From: Nematopogon swammerdamellus
Lineage: Eukaryota > Arthropoda > Insecta > Lepidoptera > Adelidae
NCBI GenBank assembly: GCA_946902875.1
Contig: OX336336.1
Location: forward strand, 480,045-544,044
DNA: 64,000 nucleotides
Direction of reading: 5' to 3'
The position numbers were made by a program, and so were the translations under genes. Under the pieces are notes generated by a model. That model was not told where the DNA came from and did not search any database. It saw nothing but the letters and a program-made list of their open reading frames with translations. Positions within the stretch are counted from its first letter, which is position 1. Each line of letters starts with the position of its first letter. This document shows, in pieces, positions 35,901-40,128 of the stretch.

Positions 35901-38750
35901 TTGTTCGGAAATTATGAGAAACGATTTTTGTGTAGGTTTGTGAGTATGTGTGTATGCGCCAAGTTTGTCGTACATTGAGCAATCCACTATCTTAGATTAC
36001 CTTTAGGAACGATCGTTGTGCTCTTTCAATTAGAAGCATTACTGACTTCTCTGCGCCTCCCCATGCCAAAATTCCATAGTTTAACAATAATACCGCATAA
36101 GCCATGGTAGATTTCTTTAAGAAGGGGCAGGTCGGCAATATTTCGAATCTGGTTGAAGAAGTATATAACTTTTTTACTCTGCCTGCCAAACTCTTAATGT
36201 ATGCTTTCCAGTTCAGGTGCTTGTCGATTAGTAAGCCTAGGTATATAATGGTATTACATTATCCAGGGTTGAGGTTTAGTTAATGGCAGGTTTGATAGCA
36301 AATTGCTGGCAGTTATAACCTGCAGTTTAGGATGTTAGAAGAATATTAGTGAAATAATTAGCCAAGGGAGATCAATGGGTACTTTTCGAGAAAAAAAAAA
36401 TTTAAGTTTTAACAGTGGCAGTGAGTCCGGCTCTACATTTTAATGCATTGGACCGTTCATTTCGAGAGGTTGCGCCTCCTTCCATTTTTACCCGACTAGG
36501 TAGTAGGGGTTTTCCCGGCCGGATTGGTACCACCGTACTGAATGATACGTTGGTCGAAACGGCTATGTAAATAGTTCGTGTTTTCCGTCCAGTTCAGTGT
36601 AGCCGACATGTGAAGGGAAGCACAAATGAAGGAAAGCACTGACAAAGCACCTAATACACCCGGTGTTATGGGCTGAATATGACTGAATTGGACATTCGTT
36701 TGGTCTTCTATAAGCACTGCTAGTGTAGTGGTATAGCGTGTTAATTGTTGTTTCTAATGGTCGTGAGTTCAAGTTCCGCTTTTGCAATATTTTTTTTTTT
36801 TACATTTAAAATTATGCCTTGCGTGTGTAAAATATTTCCATTAACAAAGCTTTCTAAAACCATAATATGACTTAATTTTTTGGATTCCACATTCACCAGA
36901 TCCTGAAAATATCTATCGCTTTTTTATGATGTATTTTATATTTTATAGCTATTTTATATTTATTACTAGCTGTGCCCGCGGCTCCGCCCGCTCTCATATT
37001 TCACTTCACTGCTAACCTCATAAGCTATTTAGCGTGACATTAAGTAGCCTATAGTTGATGGGAAGAATCAAGCTATCCATAGAATTTTGTTTTATTAAAA
37101 TCGGTTCAGTGGTTCTCTAGTTATAAGCGGACAGACAGACACTCAGACAGACAGAAAGCAGACGTTGGATTTTATTATAGGTAAGGAAGGAAGGATAGAG
37201 TGAGTGATTCATGTCGATCCTTGTGTCACAACACTATTTATTTTCCCCCAAAAACTGGTATCCCAGCAAATGTCAGTTTACTTCGTCTGATTAAAAATAC
37301 AACCGATTTTTTTTATTTCATACATTTTTGAAGGTTTTTATATTTTTTTAAATAGTTTTTTGAAGTCGGTTAAAAAGTGTTACCACTGCCTACACAGTTT
37401 ACGAGTCATCATTATTTATAAAAATATAATTATGACAAATACTTTTCTTTTCCATAAGTGTAAACCATTCATATAACATGTTGGAGCCAATTGGAGCAGG
37501 CCAGTCTCCACAAACAGCACCCGTTCACGAGCATCATGCCAGGGTATTCAAGGCTGAGGGCAGATTCAAGACTGATCTCTTCGATGTGGAAGTCGGAGCA
37601 AGAGGACTACCAGCGAAGAAGCTCTACAGTCCCTTCAAGAATCTAGGCCTCCCAATATCGACGCTAAGCTCATATATGGAGAAAGCTTAGAAAACGTCAC
37701 TGGAAGCATCCTACAGAATATGGATAGTTAGAGAGAGGGAGGTCGAGAGCGGGACTGGTGGTTCTCCGCGTCCTAGTCATCGCCGACTAGCTGAAGAGGG
37801 CTTGCCGCGAGCCGAAACGTAACGCACGCTGGAGAACTACAAAGTGGCCATTCGCTAGTCCCGAGCCCGACCTTGATTGAAACCGTCCTCTACTGCCAAT
37901 GGGTCCAGATATGACAAGCCGGTTTACGATTGTTCACCTCGTCGTCGGTGTCATTTCATCGCTATTAGTTGTAATATTAGCATAGATGCGTCTCGAGTGG
38001 TGAATGGGTGTGCTCGCGCGCAGGGCGGGAGCTGGTGTGCAGCGAGCGGCTGCGTGCCGTGTGCGTGCGCGGGCTGTGCGCGCGCCTGCGCGGCGCCGAC
38101 CCCTCCACCGTCGACCAGCCCCACACCCCCGTAAGTACATCACACCTCTGACCTTACAGCATCTCTTTCTCTCAGTGGTGGGTGTGCGGTGGGTTGGTTG
38201 GTACCAAAGACAGCCTAATTTAAATCCCTTTGGTTGGTACTAAGGGCAAGCAAAACTTTTTTCGAAACATTTTCTCTAGTTTCTGATAAAATCCTTTAAT
38301 ATGTTGGAGTCATATTTTAGTTGGTTCCGCATTCAAGGAAATACACAAAAATAAAATTATTAACATACAAGCAATAGTAGTGGGACCGACTTGTTGCTTG
38401 TTGCGCGCGCATCACGGCCGCCGCCGCGCTGCAGCGCCCCTTCCTCTAGTGTAGGTAGTGCGGGCGGTATGTGTGTACAGGAGGCGGAGTGGTGCGGCTT
38501 CCCCGACTCGGCGTTCGACTTGTTGCTGCGGCTGCTGGAGCTGGACCCGCGCGCGCGCATCACGGCCGCCGCCGCGCTGCAGCGCCCCTTCCTCTAGTGT
38601 AGTGCGGGCGGTATGTGTGTACAGGAGGCGGAGTGGTGCGGCTTCCCCGACTCGGCGTTCGACTTGTTGCTGCGGCTGCTGGAGCTAGACCCGCGCGCGC
38701 GCATCACGGCCGCCGCCGCGCTGCAGCACCCCTTCCTCGCTGACCCCTGA
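1130..38750 (+). CDS. cdc7: CDC7-type cell division cycle kinase (DBF4-dependent), 9 exons, 5' end not seen
   Basis: Serine/threonine kinase that, bound to its DBF4-type activator, phosphorylates the MCM helicase to fire replication origins in the nucleus. Exons: 1130-1355, 1466-1559, 2289-2431, 4301-4379, 5513-5626, 6224-6404, 14099-14248, 38024-38130, 38625-38750. All junctions keep frame and use AG/GT. The joined frame is about 405 residues. Visible motifs in order: glycine loop KIGEGAFSSVW, AIKHLVP with the ATP lysine, catalytic loop HRDIKPSNFLY, VDFGLAQ, a CxC...CxxC cluster (RCACAGRGAVCTRC) as in CDC7 kinase insert 2, GTQGFRPPEVL, SGRYPFFRASDD, and a C-terminal ITAAAALQHPF. The kinase inserts are shorter than in vertebrates and rich in Ala and Gly. 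Intron 7 is 23.8 kb and packed with transposons. The terminal exon is duplicated (38481-38597 is an alternative). The residues before GQHVEEL, including the start Met, are missing from view. Confidence 0.9.
1466..1559 (+). CDS. cdc7: cdc7-like exon, hinge region
   Basis: Acceptor GTGCACAG, donor GTGAGT. Encodes GRDNIVAVELCLRHLDTVVF and then VMPYIPHSRFS, the hinge segment of the kinase. The first base completes the Gly codon from the previous exon; it ends in phase 0. Too short to stand out as an open frame. Confidence 0.85.
1627..2040 (+). mobile_element. dispersed GGGTTCCGTA element with internal (TCTG/TCCG)n
   Basis: Begins with TTTTTAGGGTTCCGTATCCG, carries a CTGTCCGTC microsatellite, then a conserved body (GGGCTGTATCTCTTGAACCG, CGCCATCTAGTAGATGGCG) and ends CGACTCGCACTTGGCCGGTT. 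Related copies lie at 39061, 54739 and, on the minus strand, 53455. It has no ORF, so it is non-autonomous; its class is uncertain. Confidence 0.75.
2289..2431 (+). CDS. cdc7: cdc7-like exon with catalytic loop
   Basis: Acceptor GCGCGGCAG, donor GTCAGC. Encodes the alpha-E helix (YMRALLQALRAVHRHG) and the catalytic loop VIHRDIKPSNFLYDRTHRR, with catalytic Asp and Lys. Ends two bases into an Arg codon. Confidence 0.9.
2551..3032. repeat. head-to-head pair of a dispersed repeat
   Basis: A repeat starting near CTTACTAGGTGGTAGGGTTT reads forward to an A-run at 2799. A diverged copy reads in the opposite direction back to about 3032. The same repeat occurs forward at 36489 and 45978. It contains GAAGCACTGACATGGCACCT. 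No ORF is seen. Confidence 0.75.
3266..3677 (+). mobile_element. tRNA-headed SINE
   Basis: The head has a tRNA-like A box (GGTGGCCGAGTGGTTTGGGC) and B box (GAGGTTCGAATCC), as in tRNAs with a long variable arm. A tRNA-unrelated body (TACTAGGTGGTAGGCTC) follows, then an A-run. Copies lie at 52886 (+) and 54828 (-), and a body fragment at 27713 (-). Pol III promoter boxes are present, but the length and tail show it is a SINE and not a tRNA gene. Confidence 0.8.
3800..4211 (+). pseudogene. LINE reverse transcriptase C-terminal remnant
   Basis: Encodes QRRTIGSLSLFYRYY, CSEELASLIPPAP and later LCRTVKIWNGLPESVFPTTY, the usual C-terminal tail of jockey/CR1-like LINE polymerases in insects. The RT core is absent and the frame is open for only about 110 residues, so it is a 5'-truncated copy in a cdc7 intron. 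Confidence 0.7.
4301..4379 (+). CDS. cdc7: cdc7-like exon with DFG motif
   Basis: Acceptor GCGTTGCAG, donor GTAGGT. Encodes YMLVDFGLAQQVAHITRKYS and a basic tail. DFGLAQ is the magnesium-binding motif. Ends in phase 0 at the start of kinase insert 2. Confidence 0.9.
4620..4837 (+). mobile_element. short non-autonomous Helitron (TCCTTACC...GCACAGCTAG)
   Basis: Begins TCCTTACCTTTAATAAAATC and ends GGAGCCGCGGGCACAGCTAG followed by T, which fits Helitron ends (TC at 5', CTAG at 3', insertion between A and T). The GGCGGAGCCGCGGGC stretch can form the 3' hairpin. One of at least five copies of this subfamily here (36966, 39793, 43509, 43792). Confidence 0.75.
5091..5476 (-). mobile_element. non-autonomous Helitron, CGCGGCTTCGCTCGC subfamily
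   Basis: On the minus strand it begins TCAATACTAATAATAAATCT and ends GCGAGCCGCGAGCAAAAGCTAG. The internal text (TCGAATTCGGATGATCGG) matches the copy at 33475-33820. No coding capacity. Confidence 0.7.
5513..5626 (+). CDS. cdc7: cdc7-like exon, kinase insert 2
   Basis: Acceptor GTGTACAG, donor GTCAGG. Encodes TEGWCAPRAKR, an alanine-rich run, then SPLQRLQLDHPRLLQRQ. This is the poorly conserved insert. The exon is inferred from phase, splice sites and position rather than from residue matches. A donor five bases further on is possible but would break the frame. Confidence 0.65.
6224..6404 (+). CDS. cdc7: cdc7-like exon with zinc cluster and activation segment end
   Basis: Acceptor GGTGCAG, donor GTATGC. 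Encodes a Gly/Ala stretch, then the cysteine cluster CAC-x7-CTRC, then RAPRAGTQGFRPPEVLLKYQ, which is the P+1 loop and APE-equivalent of CDC7. Ends one base into a codon. An (AC)n run and a TIR element begin just downstream. Confidence 0.85.
6454..8931. mobile_element. 2.5-kb TIR element with repeated GAGGCGGTCTCG motifs, in an (AC)n site
   Basis: The ends match as an inverted repeat, TTTGCTCAGTCCCGAAAGCG against TTTGCCCACTCCCTAAAACG, both followed by AGGCG. (AC)n runs lie outside both ends. Subterminal zones (6454-6930 and 8600-8931) carry many copies of CGAGGCGGTCTCG-like and CCTCGCTTTCG-like motifs in both orientations. The centre is a 136-bp satellite. No transposase is present; the superfamily is unknown. 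Confidence 0.55.
7030..8385. repeat. 136-bp tandem satellite, about 10 units
   Basis: Units recur at 133-138 bp steps (near 7046, 7181, 7319, 7453, 7586, 7722, 7859, 7994, 8130, 8268). Each contains TTTTCAGATTTTAAGGGGTG, GGAAATGGGGGATGAAA and AACTTGAAAATTTTAATTG. Units differ by a few percent and neighbours show alternating variants. Non-coding. Confidence 0.9.
9090..9261 (+). mobile_element. Helitron 3'-end fragment
   Basis: Ends CACGCGGACGAAGTAGCGGG plus AACAGCTAG and then T, a typical lepidopteran Helitron 3' end with hairpin. Upstream text (GGCTGGACCGATTTGGATGA) is common Helitron body. The 5' end is not clear. Confidence 0.55.
9305..9420 (-). mobile_element. 3'-end fragment of the restriction-like-endonuclease LINE
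   Basis: Matches 10021-10080 (AATGGAGTTGCCACCACC, GGCTACCGATGGTCG, CCAAAGAGAG), the 3' end of the LINE encoded on the minus strand next door. No coding part remains. Confidence 0.6.
9421..10020. other. AT-rich interval, no feature recognised
   Basis: Mixed sequence, then very AT-rich DNA. Nothing supportable is seen here beyond short AT runs. Confidence 0.4.
10021..11078 (-). pseudogene. C-terminal part of a LINE with restriction-like endonuclease
   Basis: Minus-strand open frame 11075-10059 of 338 residues. It opens with LYIPRKCGGRGMLN, has a zinc knuckle CRACHQPGESLRHVISGC (C-x2-C-x8-H-x4-C), and then RPDIVIVDREARRATLVDIA, the PD...D core of the restriction-like endonuclease found in R2/R4/Dong-type LINEs. 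The reverse transcriptase that should precede it is missing: an in-frame stop lies just upstream and a foldback element starts at 11103. The 3' UTR ends near 10021. Intact for its length, but a 5'-truncated copy. Confidence 0.75.
11103..13060. mobile_element. foldback element with 109-bp satellite arms
   Basis: Outer arms (11103-11230 and 12935-13060) are inverted copies starting TCAGTGACAGGAATAGG and TCAGTGATAGGAATAAG on opposite strands. Inside, about nine forward units (11235-12165) face about seven reverse units (12205-12930) of a 109-bp repeat containing GTGGCCGCCATTTTGAAC and CGATTGCTTTCAAAATCGAT. Direct TTATTA repeats flank the element at 11097-11102 and 13061-13066, which fits a target duplication. 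No transposase. Confidence 0.8.
13506..13729 (-). pseudogene. second, shorter copy of the restriction-like-endonuclease LINE
   Basis: Matches 10100-10330 (extreme C-terminus, SLSGWVKSQIQKAALLDTAR) with small deletions and a frame break. It is cut off at 13730 by a Helitron. Confidence 0.7.
13730..14057 (-). mobile_element. non-autonomous Helitron next to cdc7 exon 7
   Basis: Minus strand: 3' end GCGGACGAAGTCGCGGGCAA plus AAGCTAG; the 5' side carries GCGAAAGTTTGTGAGGATGG, a common lepidopteran Helitron start region. It interrupts the LINE copy at 13506-13729 and stops 41 bp before a cdc7 exon. Confidence 0.7.
14099..14248 (+). CDS. cdc7: cdc7-like exon, C-lobe helices
   Basis: Acceptor TTGCACAG after a (TG)n run, donor GTACCT. 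Encodes AVDVWACGVMLLSVLSGRYP and FFRASDDAAALAEF, the alpha-F helix and following loop. A Helitron ends only 41 bp upstream of this exon. Confidence 0.9.
14334..14890 (+). pseudogene. LINE endonuclease remnant behind a MITE end
   Basis: 14334-14365 is the AACCGACTTCAAAAAAGG end of a common dispersed element (also 39493 and 43095). The frame 14375-14773 has VTFPTRT, SSIDAIASNL and AISDHDGQL; ISDHDGQL is the catalytic SDH motif of an apurinic-type LINE endonuclease. Then EAIKLYDWSKIV, typical of the linker to the RT. No RT follows. Confidence 0.65.
15195..15510. repeat. two-copy tandem repeat, about 155 bp
   Basis: TGTATGACAGCTACTCTTAT at 15197 recurs at 15352, followed both times by CTACTAAATA and GGTTGAGCGGTTGAGGCGCA. 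A (CA)n run closes the second copy. Confidence 0.75.
15511..16080. other. unassigned intron sequence with repeated GAGGACCT
   Basis: No gene. GAGGACCT-like words recur (15557, 15771, 15813) and a perfect hairpin lies at 15847-15877 (14-base arms TTCAACACAAGGTC, 3-base spacer). Confidence 0.45.
16120..16500 (+). pseudogene. LINE polymerase C-terminal remnant, frameshifted
   Basis: Across two frames the text reads HPYTVDLLRMRTNRFCRSFL, then a broken LPAHIFPPKHSLGSFKRGVN. This is the same kind of LINE C-terminal tail as at 3800-4211 but from a different family. At least one frameshift near 16320. Confidence 0.6.
16985..17410. repeat. imperfect tandem repeat of about 72 bp, six units
   Basis: Units read TTAGTTACTTACTTTCTTC...GAACG-AGCTCGGCCTTCGGCCTCGCC. 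GGCCTTCGGCC is a short self-complementary core in most units. Units diverge towards the right. Confidence 0.8.
17411..18190. mobile_element. decayed Helitron-like pieces
   Basis: CGCGAGCGAAGCCGCGGGCA at 17429 is a Helitron 3' hairpin without its CTAG. The phrase TTCCGTTCAGTGGTTTTTGCG (Helitron body) occurs near 17680 and 18025, each followed by ATGCGCGTAC, so two related pieces lie here. Confidence 0.45.
18195..19390. repeat. 111-bp tandem satellite, about 8 close plus 2-3 diverged units
   Basis: Units contain CTTACCTATTTTGTTTGATT, TTCTATTCTTGGTGTTACAT and AGATAAAACCGCTAATAGGT. The period is 111 bp, a multiple of three, which keeps a frame of 312 codons open at 18220-19158. Units are nearly identical up to 19080 and degrade after that. 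Confidence 0.9.
19799..21976 (+). pseudogene. Helitron N-terminal half with zinc and protease-like domains
   Basis: Two open frames (19799-20539 and 20597-21976) lie in the same phase and are separated by a single TAA; the intervening codons read NSIRNALNWLKVNNHLYANV, normal Helitron text, so the stop is a nonsense mutation. The second frame has SRGKQCTANATAAIA with a candidate catalytic Cys, and GQFYLCDSHSRGPKG with Asp and His, about 115 residues apart. This resembles the C76/OTU-like cysteine protease fold; resemblance only, judged by eye. TPLDYFQTRVMGSDPRF then starts the Helitron N-domain. Confidence 0.75.
21988..22767 (+). pseudogene. Helitron Rep (HUH endonuclease) domain
   Basis: Frame contains ELRGSPHVHMLIWCKD-type text with the HUH pair, later CRFGFPRP and VGVAMYIAKYIAKSEP with the two-tyrosine active site. 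It ends at TAA 22765-22767; the next codons in the same frame (CAYRLCHLKLRHSSRKCVFV) continue normal Helitron sequence, so this is one nonsense change. Confidence 0.8.
22819..24567 (+). pseudogene. Helitron Pif1-like helicase, main part
   Basis: SF1B helicase. Walker A GGAGSGKSF, Walker B WLIIDEISM, then FGDIMQLPPV and ELRENMRQGKDT. The frame ends after RRDQLDRAG because of a one-base shift; the other frame continues ELPAVVHI to the MITE insertion. This helicase would unwind donor DNA during rolling-circle transposition. Confidence 0.8.
24592..25069. mobile_element. TTAA-flanked MITE inside the Helitron helicase
   Basis: TTAA lies at 24588-24591 and 25070-25073. Ends GGTGGAAATAAGACTCAAA and, on the other strand, GGCGAGAATAAGGGTCAAA match at 14 of 19 positions. 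Taking out the insert and one TTAA joins VHIN to FDGATVRPDD in frame. The TTAA target fits piggyBac-type mobilisation. AT-rich, no transposase. Confidence 0.8.
25074..25437 (+). pseudogene. Helitron helicase C-terminal part
   Basis: Reads FDGATVRPDDQINKTVQIAP, then ILCWGVTVHKLQGCTLDKAV, VYVALSRVRSLEGLFI and ends LRSLDSAQ-stop. VHKLQG and VALSRV are SF1 helicase motifs V and VI. Separated from the main part by the MITE. Confidence 0.8.
25438..25533. repeat. four short tandem units of about 29 bp
   Basis: GTATAGCCCCACTGCATCTC-like units repeat four times directly after the Helitron stop codon and end where a LINE tail begins (AAATTTACATAAGG). They may be the Helitron 3' terminal region. Confidence 0.6.
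25534..26280. mobile_element. LINE tail repeat split by a mariner-type MITE
   Basis: The repeat (GGCGGACTTATCCCTTACAG, AACCTTTGGATGTTTGAGA, AGTTGAGCGTGAGAATTGAA) also occurs at 26275-26482, 29885-32275 (split) and 32775-33130; an opposite-strand relative ends in TTCTATTCT tails at 33835-34056. It looks like the 3' part of a LINE. This copy is interrupted at 25710-26162. Confidence 0.65.
25710..26162. mobile_element. mariner-type MITE with TA target
   Basis: Inverted ends CAGGGTGTTAAAACGGCGAG and CAGGGCTGTAAAAACGGTGA, with TA on both outer sides. The sibling LINE tail near 32997 reads ACATATAAG, the empty site expected after removing the element and one TA. A GC-rich CCGCCC core lies at 25860-26000. 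No ORF of note. Confidence 0.8.
26275..26482. mobile_element. second LINE tail repeat
   Basis: Same family as 25534; starts near TGCTCTATTGCTCCTGTAAA and ends near ACATGTGTTAATTA. Confidence 0.65.
26483..27712. other. AT-rich intron interval with small repeats only
   Basis: No gene recognised. 27317-27378 has three 20-bp units GACGCGCGGCTTCCTTTGAA. 27575-27625 holds an inverted repeat around GTTGAACCTACGTAAAA. 27713-27765 is a SINE body fragment on the minus strand. Confidence 0.5.
27785..27935 (+). mobile_element. truncated GGGTTCCGTA element
   Basis: Starts TATAGGGTTCCGTATCCGTC, has the CTGTCTGTC microsatellite and GGGCTGTATCTCTTGAACCG, and then stops. Confidence 0.65.
28309..29797. mobile_element. 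second foldback element sharing the 109-bp satellite
   Basis: Outer arms (28309-28730 and 29425-29797) are inverted copies carrying GAAAGCTCCGCCCCCTTTTC, TCGAATGTTGATATTTTTTC and CTTATTTCTAGACGAAATAT. The right outer arm lacks about 29 bases found on the left. The inner part holds forward then reverse units of the same GTGGCCGCCATTTTGAAC satellite as 11103-13060. Outer arms differ from those of that element. Confidence 0.75.
29885..29924. mobile_element. LINE tail, left piece (continues at 32209)
   Basis: GTTAATACATATCAATAACT then AAATATATAGAATA, which continues at 32209 as TTATGTACAAATAAATAAAC. The pieces are separated by the Helitron 29925-32208. Confidence 0.7.
29925..32208 (-). mobile_element. 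2.28-kb non-autonomous Helitron with terminal GC minisatellites
   Basis: Minus strand: begins TCCTACTAACATTATAAACG at 32208 and ends GAAGCCGCGGGAAAAGCTAG at 29925. Host bases A and T flank it, and removing it restores AGAATATTATGTAC, as in sibling LINE tails. Minisatellites of CCGCGCCGTCC-like units lie just inside both ends (29948-30112 and 31998-32084). The middle is AT-rich with no transposase and no recognisable captured gene. Confidence 0.8.
29948..30112. repeat. GC minisatellite, CCGCGCCGTCC-like units
   Basis: About 15 units of 10-12 bp such as CCGCGCCGCTC, CCGCGCCGTCC and CCGCACCGCCC. Similar arrays lie at 31998-32084 and 35072-35252, always next to a Helitron 3'-type end. Confidence 0.85.
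32443..32680 (-). mobile_element. non-autonomous Helitron, CTATGTGCCCGCGG variant end
   Basis: Same body as the copy at 36966 (CGTGATAGTAAGTAGCCTAT, AAGCAGACGTTGGATTTTAT), but the CTAG end reads CTAT. Followed by a GGGTTCCGTA-element fragment and a (GATA)n run near 32750-32770. Confidence 0.6.
32775..33285. mobile_element. LINE tail repeat, fullest copy
   Basis: Starts near TTCTTTATTGCTCCAGTAAA and runs through GGCGGACTTATCCCTTACAG to TGAAACAAAAGTTGTTTTTT. It gives the uninterrupted reference for the insertions at 25710 and 29925. A minus-strand GGGTTCCGTA end lies at 33255-33285. Confidence 0.65.
33475..33820 (-). mobile_element. non-autonomous Helitron, sibling of 5091
   Basis: CTAGCTTTTGCCTGCGGCTT at the left and TTATTATTAGTATTGA at the right; body TCGGATGATCGGTTTAAGAG. 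Same subfamily as 5091-5476. Confidence 0.7.
33835..34056 (+). mobile_element. LINE 3' tail, forward copy
   Basis: CACCCAAAGGTTGAATGGAA, AAGTCCGCCTTTGCACG, GCAATAAAGCATTTCTATTC and a TTCTATTCT tail. Reads opposite to the copies at 25534-33130. Confidence 0.6.
34065..35015. mobile_element. 0.9-kb TIR element inside a LINE 3' end
   Basis: 34065-34090 (CGGTAGCCTGGGCTCGCCCC) and 34996-35015 (GGTGGTGGAAACTCCATTTG) are the two halves of the 3' end seen intact at 10021-10065. Between them, ends GCACACACGGCATT and GCACATACGGCATT face each other (34097 and 34994). The interior is AT-rich with no ORF. The target duplication is unclear. Confidence 0.5.
35031..35297. mobile_element. two Helitron 3'-type ends around a GC minisatellite
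   Basis: Left end CTAGCTTTTGCCCGCGGCTC is a minus-strand Helitron 3' end. Right end GCGAGCGAAGCCGCGGGTAA plus AAGCTAA is a plus-strand one. Between them lies a CCGCGCCGTCC-like array (35072-35252). Confidence 0.6.
35298..35688. other. AT-rich interval, no gene
   Basis: Starts with a Helitron-like body fragment (TGAAAATCCGTTGCGTGGTT). The rest is AT-rich with nothing recognisable. Confidence 0.4.
35689..36240 (-). pseudogene. LINE reverse transcriptase C-terminal remnant
   Basis: Minus strand: LLLNYGILAWGGAEKSVMLL and IERAQRSFLKVI (thumb region, jockey-like), then a stop, then a second frame with NLQKKLTVEKHSTTFFAHTL. One lesion separates the two frames near 35985. Confidence 0.65.
36489..36800 (+). 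mobile_element. dispersed repeat followed by a tRNA-like stretch
   Basis: 36489-36690 matches the repeat at 2551 (GGTAGTAGGGGTTTTCCC, ATTGGTACCACCG). 36712-36790 has a tRNA-like A box (TAGTGTAGTGGTATAG) and B box (GAGTTCAAGTTCC) followed by a T-run. It does not fold into an obvious full tRNA, so it is read as a SINE head or tRNA relic. Confidence 0.5.
36966..37195 (-). mobile_element. short non-autonomous Helitron
   Basis: CTAGCTGTGCCCGCGGCTCC at left; AAGGAAGGAAGGA at right followed by T. Same subfamily as 4620. Confidence 0.75.
37310..37380 (-). mobile_element. end fragment of the AACCGACTTCAAAAAA element
   Basis: TTTTTTGAAGTCGGTTAAAA on the plus strand is the reverse of the element end seen at 14334, 39493 and 43095. 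Confidence 0.6.
37455..37830 (+). pseudogene. retrotransposon protein C-terminal remnant
   Basis: Frame 37478-37690 contains FDVEVGARGLPAKKLYSPFK and NLGLPISTLSSYMEKA. EVGARG..AKKLY..LK.LGL is a recurrent C-terminal pattern of LINE-type open frames in insects. After the stop the text runs into CCGCGAGCCGAAACGTAACG. Only the tail is present. Confidence 0.5.
38024..38130 (+). CDS. cdc7: cdc7-like exon, kinase insert 3
   Basis: Acceptor GCGCGCAG, donor GTAAGT. Encodes GRELVCSERLRAVCVRGLCA, RLRG and a Pro-rich end; this fits the KLCERLRG segment of CDC7 kinases. It completes the codon left open at 14248 across a 23.8-kb intron and ends in phase 0. Confidence 0.8.
38481..38597 (+). CDS. cdc7: cdc7-like terminal exon, proximal copy
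   Basis: Intact acceptor GTGTACAG and 38 codons from EAEWCGFPDSAFDLLLRLLE to AAALQRPFL and stop. It matches the distal copy almost base for base, but a stop follows FL directly and the conserved His before Pro-Phe is Arg. It could be an alternative terminal exon or a by-product of tandem duplication. Confidence 0.7.
   Translation, partial: EAEWCGFPDSAFDLLLRLLELDPRARITAAAALQRPFL
38625..38750 (+). CDS. cdc7: cdc7-like terminal exon, distal copy
   Basis: Acceptor GTGTACAG, same phase as the proximal copy, ending AAALQHPFLADP and stop TGA. It keeps the HPF motif of kinase subdomain XI, so it is the likelier ancestral terminal exon. Confidence 0.8.
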   Translation, partial: EAEWCGFPDSAFDLLLRLLELDPRARITAAAALQHPFLADP

Positions 38751-39060
38751 CCTACACTCACTTCTTCATTCGGTGAATCAACTTGTCAGTAGAGTTCTAA
38801 TGTAACAAGATATGGAAGTTTGTCATCACTATTAATTCAATACATTGTCGTATGTAAATCGCTTTTCGTTTTATTTTATTGGGTGATTTTAAAGGAAAAA
38901 GTGATGCTCTAAAGGCTGGCTTACGCCAGAGCAACACTGCAGCGAGCTGGCTGCCGCGCGCGTTACCAACTGCCATGGATGCGTCGGACATGTCGCATGC
39001 ATCACAAGTGTTTTGAGGTTATGAAATTAAGGGACAAATGCAAAACTCTTGTATATATAA

Positions 39061-39592
39061 TCTTTTTAGGGTTCCATATCCGGTACGGGACCCTATTAGT
39101 AAGCCGTCTGTCTGTCTGTCTGTCCTTCCGTCCGTCCGTCGGTCCGTCCGTCCGTCCGTCGGTCCGTCGTCGGTCCGTCCGTCCGACCGTCCGAGGGCTG
39201 TATCTCTTGAACCGTAATAAGTAGCCTGTTGAAATTTTCACAGAATATGTGTTATTACGGCCGATATAACAAATAAGAAAAAGTAAAAAAAAATCACGGG
39301 GTTCCCATAGAAGAAACTAAAAAGTGTATGCGCGCACGCCATCTACCGAATAGATAAGCATTTTAACTAATCATGAATTTTAACTAATATGAAGCATTTC
39401 ATAAACAGGCCATAGATGGCGTCAGTGGCGCTAGCCATGACATGGCGATACGGAACCCTATGTGCGCGACTTCGACTCGCACTTGGCCGATTTTTAACCG
39501 ACTTCAAAAAAAGGAGGAGGTTCTCAATTCGACTGTATAATTTTTTTGGCTTAGTAATAGGGTCCCGTACCGGATACGGAACCCTAAAAAAA
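39061..39592 (+). mobile_element. GGGTTCCGTA element plus fragments
   Basis: 39061-39490 is a near full copy (CCATATCCGGTACGGGACCC, a long TCCGTCCGTCGG microsatellite, CTCGCACTTGGCCG end). 39493-39545 is an AACCGACTTCAAAAAAAGGA element end. 39552-39592 is a minus-strand GGGTTCCGTA start. Confidence 0.7.
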
Positions 39593-39792
39593 GCGAGTGG
39601 GCTGTGTCGGAGACACGGCTGCCGATTCGTGAATTTGATAAAGATCTCATCGATACCTATCCTTGCTTATCCCACCCCTTCACACGAGTCATATGGGAGC
39701 GTAGTTTTCGAAAAAAAAAATCTTATCGAGGCCTATAATTTTCTCCAGCGGATGAATAGTCGTGGATCAGTAGTATAATTTTATTAGAGCAA

Positions 39793-40030
39793 CTAGCTGT
39801 GCCCGCGGCTCCGCCCGCTCTCATATTTCACTTCGCTGCTAACCTCATAAGCCATTTAGCGTGATAGTAAGTAGCCTATAGTTGATGGGAAGAATCAAGC
39901 TATCCGTAGAATTTTTTTTTATTAAAATCGGTTCAGTCGTTCTCGAGTTATAAGCGGACAGACAGACATACACTCAGACACTCAGACAGAAAGCAGACGT
40001 TGGATTTTATTATAGGTAAGGAAGGAAGGA
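39793..40030 (-). mobile_element. short non-autonomous Helitron
   Basis: CTAGCTGTGCCCGCGGCTCC at left, GGAAGGAAGGA then T at right. Nearly identical to 36966. Confidence 0.75.
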
Positions 40031-40128
40031 TTATATGTAGGTTAACAATATTTTACAAGCTTTTATTTAACTTGCCCTGTATGTTGGTTTGTTAGTAACT
40101 ATGTGTGGGTCAATTCTTGGAAGCCAAA

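Larger units (their letters stand above)
38400..38750 (+). repeat. tandem duplication of the cdc7 terminal exon
   Basis: A unit of about 144 bp (acceptor region plus last exon) is present in two full copies starting at 38481 and 38625. A third, 5'-truncated copy lies at 38404-38456 and carries only the exon's 3' half. The truncated copy has four extra bases (GGTA) after the stop. Confidence 0.9.
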
